Below the pieces are notes generated by a model. The model made no database searches. It was not told the origin of the DNA and worked only from the letters and a program-made list of their open reading frames with translations. The position numbers were made by a program, and so were the translations under genes. From Chloroflexota bacterium (GTDB lineage: Bacteria > Chloroflexota > Anaerolineae > B4-G1 > SLSP01): a stretch of DNA of 6,387 bases. Each line of letters begins with the position of its first letter. Position 1 is the stretch's first letter. The DNA is taken from the NCBI GenBank assembly GCA_012798275.1, contig JAAZNO010000299.1, positions 1 to 6,387 of the forward strand, read 5' to 3'. Positions 4,842 to 6,387 of this stretch are shown piece after piece.

Positions 4842-6335
4842 ATGGCCACTCAAGTTTGTCCGTTTTGCGGGACCGAAAATCGCGCTGAGGCGCGGCATTG
4901 CCGTCAATGCGGACGTCCGCTGCTCCAAGAGGCGCCCCCTCCGCCCCCTGTCGCCGCGGCGACTTGCCCGGCGTGCGGGGCATCCCTCAGCCCCGGCGCG
5001 CGTTTTTGTCCTCGCTGCGGAACCGCGGTGACAGGAGAAGCCCCCCGTCCGGCCATACCCCCTGCGCTAGCAGTTCCCCCGTCCTTGCCGCCGACGCCGC
5101 CCGCTTATGGAGCCGCGGCGGAACCGGCCCCGACTCAACCCTCAAAAAAGCGCTTTCCCGTCCTGCCGGTCGCGCTCGGCGTCGGGGCCCTCTTGCTGTG
5201 CCTCTGCGTCGTCGGGGTGATCGTCGTCACGCAGTTCAAAGACCAATTGCCCTGGGTGACTCAGCCCACCGAGACGCCGATCGTCGTCACTGAACCGCCC
5301 AGCGCTACGCCGGAGCCACGTCCGACAGACACCCCCACGCCGGAAGTGGTCCGGCGCGTGGAGCGGTGGGCCTTGCGAGAGCGCGGCGGCGCGTCCCCGG
5401 GGCTGCTGTTCGTGCGGCCCGATTGCCCAACGTGCGATGTGCGCGCTGACGTCTTCCGTCCGCTCCTCGACACCATTGAACTCGGCGGCGATCGTCTCTA
5501 CTATTGGGATGAGCTGCTGGAGAAAGCGTTCTACGTCACTTCCGATGGCGCCATGCATGAGATTCCAGCCCCGGCCGGCACCCTGGCCGATTTTGAAGTC
5601 GCGCCCGATGCCAGTCAGATCGCGTGGAGCGTCTCCGACACCGATGATGCCGGCGTCACCACGCGCATCGTCCTCAGCGACGGCGAGGGCAAAGGGACGC
5701 GCGTGGTCACTGAAAAGCGCTTCACCTACGAGGAAGGGCCCCGCAACCTGATTCCCTTCGCCTGGAGCCCGGACCTGCGCACCCTTTACGTCGCCCAGCG
5801 GTACTGGGGGATAGGCGGCTACATCCTCTTCGACATCCTCCCCGAGCCGCTGACGCTGGATGTGGCGACGGGGGAGCTTCGCTCGCTGAACATAACGGAG
5901 TGCAGTCTGGTGGCGCTCTCGCCTGATGGGAACACCCTGGCATACCTGGTGGAGGCGGACGATCATCACGACCTGGTACTGCGCGACCTGCGCACCGGCA
6001 ACGAACAGCGCGTTGCGGGAACGCCGGGGTATCACCAGGCCGGCGATCTCCTCTTCTCGCCGGATAGCCGCTATCTGGCATATGCCGAAGCGCTGGGGAC
6101 TCCCGAAAGTGAGGCCTTCTCCCTGCGCCGCGTGGAGGTGGCAAGCGGCGCGGTCGTAACCCTGATCGCCGATGAGCGCACGGATGAGTTCGGCGTCGCC
6201 GGCTGGGTGGGGAACGAGGCCGGCGGCTTCGACATTGTCATTGTTGGCCCGCAGGGCAGCGAGCGCGTCAGCGATGGCGGGCGGACCCTGATCTCGGAAT
6301 ACACGTTTGTAGGCAGCTGGATTGAAGAGCCGTGA
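4842..6335 (+). CDS. Membrane protein: tandem zinc ribbons, one TM helix, extracytoplasmic TolB/WD40-like propeller
   Basis: This 497-residue protein has GAGGAG 5 nt before the ATG. Two zinc ribbons open it: Cys6/Cys9/Cys20/Cys23 and Cys42/Cys45/Cys56/Cys59, both CxxC-x10-CxxC. A proline- and alanine-rich linker (60-100) leads to SKKR and one hydrophobic helix at about 105-130. The basic residues before the helix put the ribbons in the cytoplasm and the rest outside. A Pro/Thr-rich stalk (138-168) follows. The remaining about 330 residues show propeller-type repeats: APDASQIAWSV (254-264), WSPDLRTLYVA (308-318), LSPDGNTLAYLV (359-370) and FSPDSRYLAYAE (405-416). A CPTC pair at 195-198 lies outside the membrane, just before the propeller. 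I do not recognise a named family for the whole; the role is unknown, with sensing or scaffolding plausible. It appears to be a single-gene unit between repeat patches. Confidence 0.88.
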   Translation: MATQVCPFCGTENRAEARHCRQCGRPLLQEAPPPPPVAAATCPACGASLSPGARFCPRCGTAVTGEAPRPAIPPALAVPPSLPPTPPAYGAAAEPAPTQPSKKRFPVLPVALGVGALLLCLCVVGVIVVTQFKDQLPWVTQPTETPIVVTEPPSATPEPRPTDTPTPEVVRRVERWALRERGGASPGLLFVRPDCPTCDVRADVFRPLLDTIELGGDRLYYWDELLEKAFYVTSDGAMHEIPAPAGTLADFEVAPDASQIAWSVSDTDDAGVTTRIVLSDGEGKGTRVVTEKRFTYEEGPRNLIPFAWSPDLRTLYVAQRYWGIGGYILFDILPEPLTLDVATGELRSLNITECSLVALSPDGNTLAYLVEADDHHDLVLRDLRTGNEQRVAGTPGYHQAGDLLFSPDSRYLAYAEALGTPESEAFSLRRVEVASGAVVTLIADERTDEFGVAGWVGNEAGGFDIVIVGPQGSERVSDGGRTLISEYTFVGSWIEEP

Positions 6336-6346
6336 GTCAGGACTCA
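6333..6346. repeat. Palindrome overlapping the stop codon
   Basis: TGAGTC-AG-GACTCA has 6-bp arms, and its first three bases are the TGA stop of the preceding gene. No U tract follows, so it is not a good terminator. It leads directly into the tandem repeat at the window edge. Confidence 0.4.
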
Positions 6347-6387
6347 ACGTGCGAAGGTGGGCACGTGCGAAGGTGGGCACGTGCGAA
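6347..6387. repeat. 16-bp tandem repeat, cut by window edge
   Basis: The unit ACGTGCGAAGGTGGGC occurs at 6347-6362 and 6363-6378, and the first 9 bases of a third unit fill 6379-6387. All copies are identical. The array continues past the window, so its copy number is unknown. Confidence 0.9.

Noticed and set aside
4570..4928. Small open frames of 70 (plus) and 92 (minus) residues in the divergent intergenic region
   Set aside because: They overlap the 44-bp repeat, the TTCACAC patch, the probable promoter or the start of the zinc-ribbon gene. They have no supporting ribosome site or recognisable sequence.
5142..6380. 412-residue minus-strand open frame
   Set aside because: It is opposite the zinc-ribbon/propeller gene, and its start lies in the edge tandem repeat. 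No family motif is visible.
6347..6387. CRISPR array
   Set aside because: The repeats are 16 bp and directly abutting with no spacers, so this is a simple tandem repeat.

Overview
The window is a stretch of a GC-rich bacterial chromosome. It carries six protein genes in three transcription blocks, separated by intergenic DNA that is unusually rich in hairpins and short repeats. No sequence here proves the lineage. Three things suggest a Chloroflexota (Anaerolineae-like) genome: a zinc-ribbon/transmembrane/beta-propeller protein, a fused bifunctional FTCD, and intergenic DNA built from short repeated words. That assignment is inference from family knowledge. I see no tRNA, rRNA, CRISPR array, transposase, phage gene or defence gene.

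Layout. Positions 1-436 are non-coding. They begin with one copy of a 44-bp interspersed repeat, cut by the window edge. A 169-bp cassette follows at 110-278, made of three perfect long-stem hairpins separated by two 12-nt spacers that each contain A7. After it come weak short repeats and a strong Shine-Dalgarno. Block 1 (+) is a 65-residue helical protein of unknown function (437-634) followed by class I mannose-6-phosphate isomerase manA (683-1876). Block 2 (-) is transcribed toward it from about 4400: a DUF1232/YkvA-type membrane protein (4396-3965), bifunctional glutamate formimidoyltransferase/formimidoyl-THF cyclodeaminase (3968-2454) and the 23S rRNA methyltransferase rlmH (2420-1944). 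The first two genes of block 2 overlap by four bases (TTGA). The Shine-Dalgarno for the TTG start of the FTCD gene lies inside the end of the DUF1232 gene. An imperfect 12-bp-arm hairpin at 1895-1929 sits between the converging manA and rlmH genes.

Positions 4397-4841 form a 445-bp divergent intergenic region. It holds three CGAAT direct repeats, a cluster of three hairpins, the second and inverted copy of the 44-bp repeat, a TTCACAC/TTCGCAC repeat patch, and a probable promoter with a doubled TTGACA and a 14-bp palindrome. Block 3 (+) is one gene (4842-6335). It encodes two zinc ribbons, a proline-rich linker, one membrane helix and a large extracytoplasmic region with TolB/WD40-like repeats. 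The right edge is a 16-bp tandem repeat running off the window.

The genes do not form one pathway. manA serves fructose-6-P/mannose-6-P interconversion, FTCD links histidine breakdown to the folate one-carbon pool, and RlmH modifies the ribosome. The coding content looks like ordinary chromosomal genes. The least explained material is the intergenic hairpin cassette, the inverted repeat pair around 44-4551, and the related repeats on both sides of the zinc-ribbon/propeller gene. I do not see a complete new multi-gene system.
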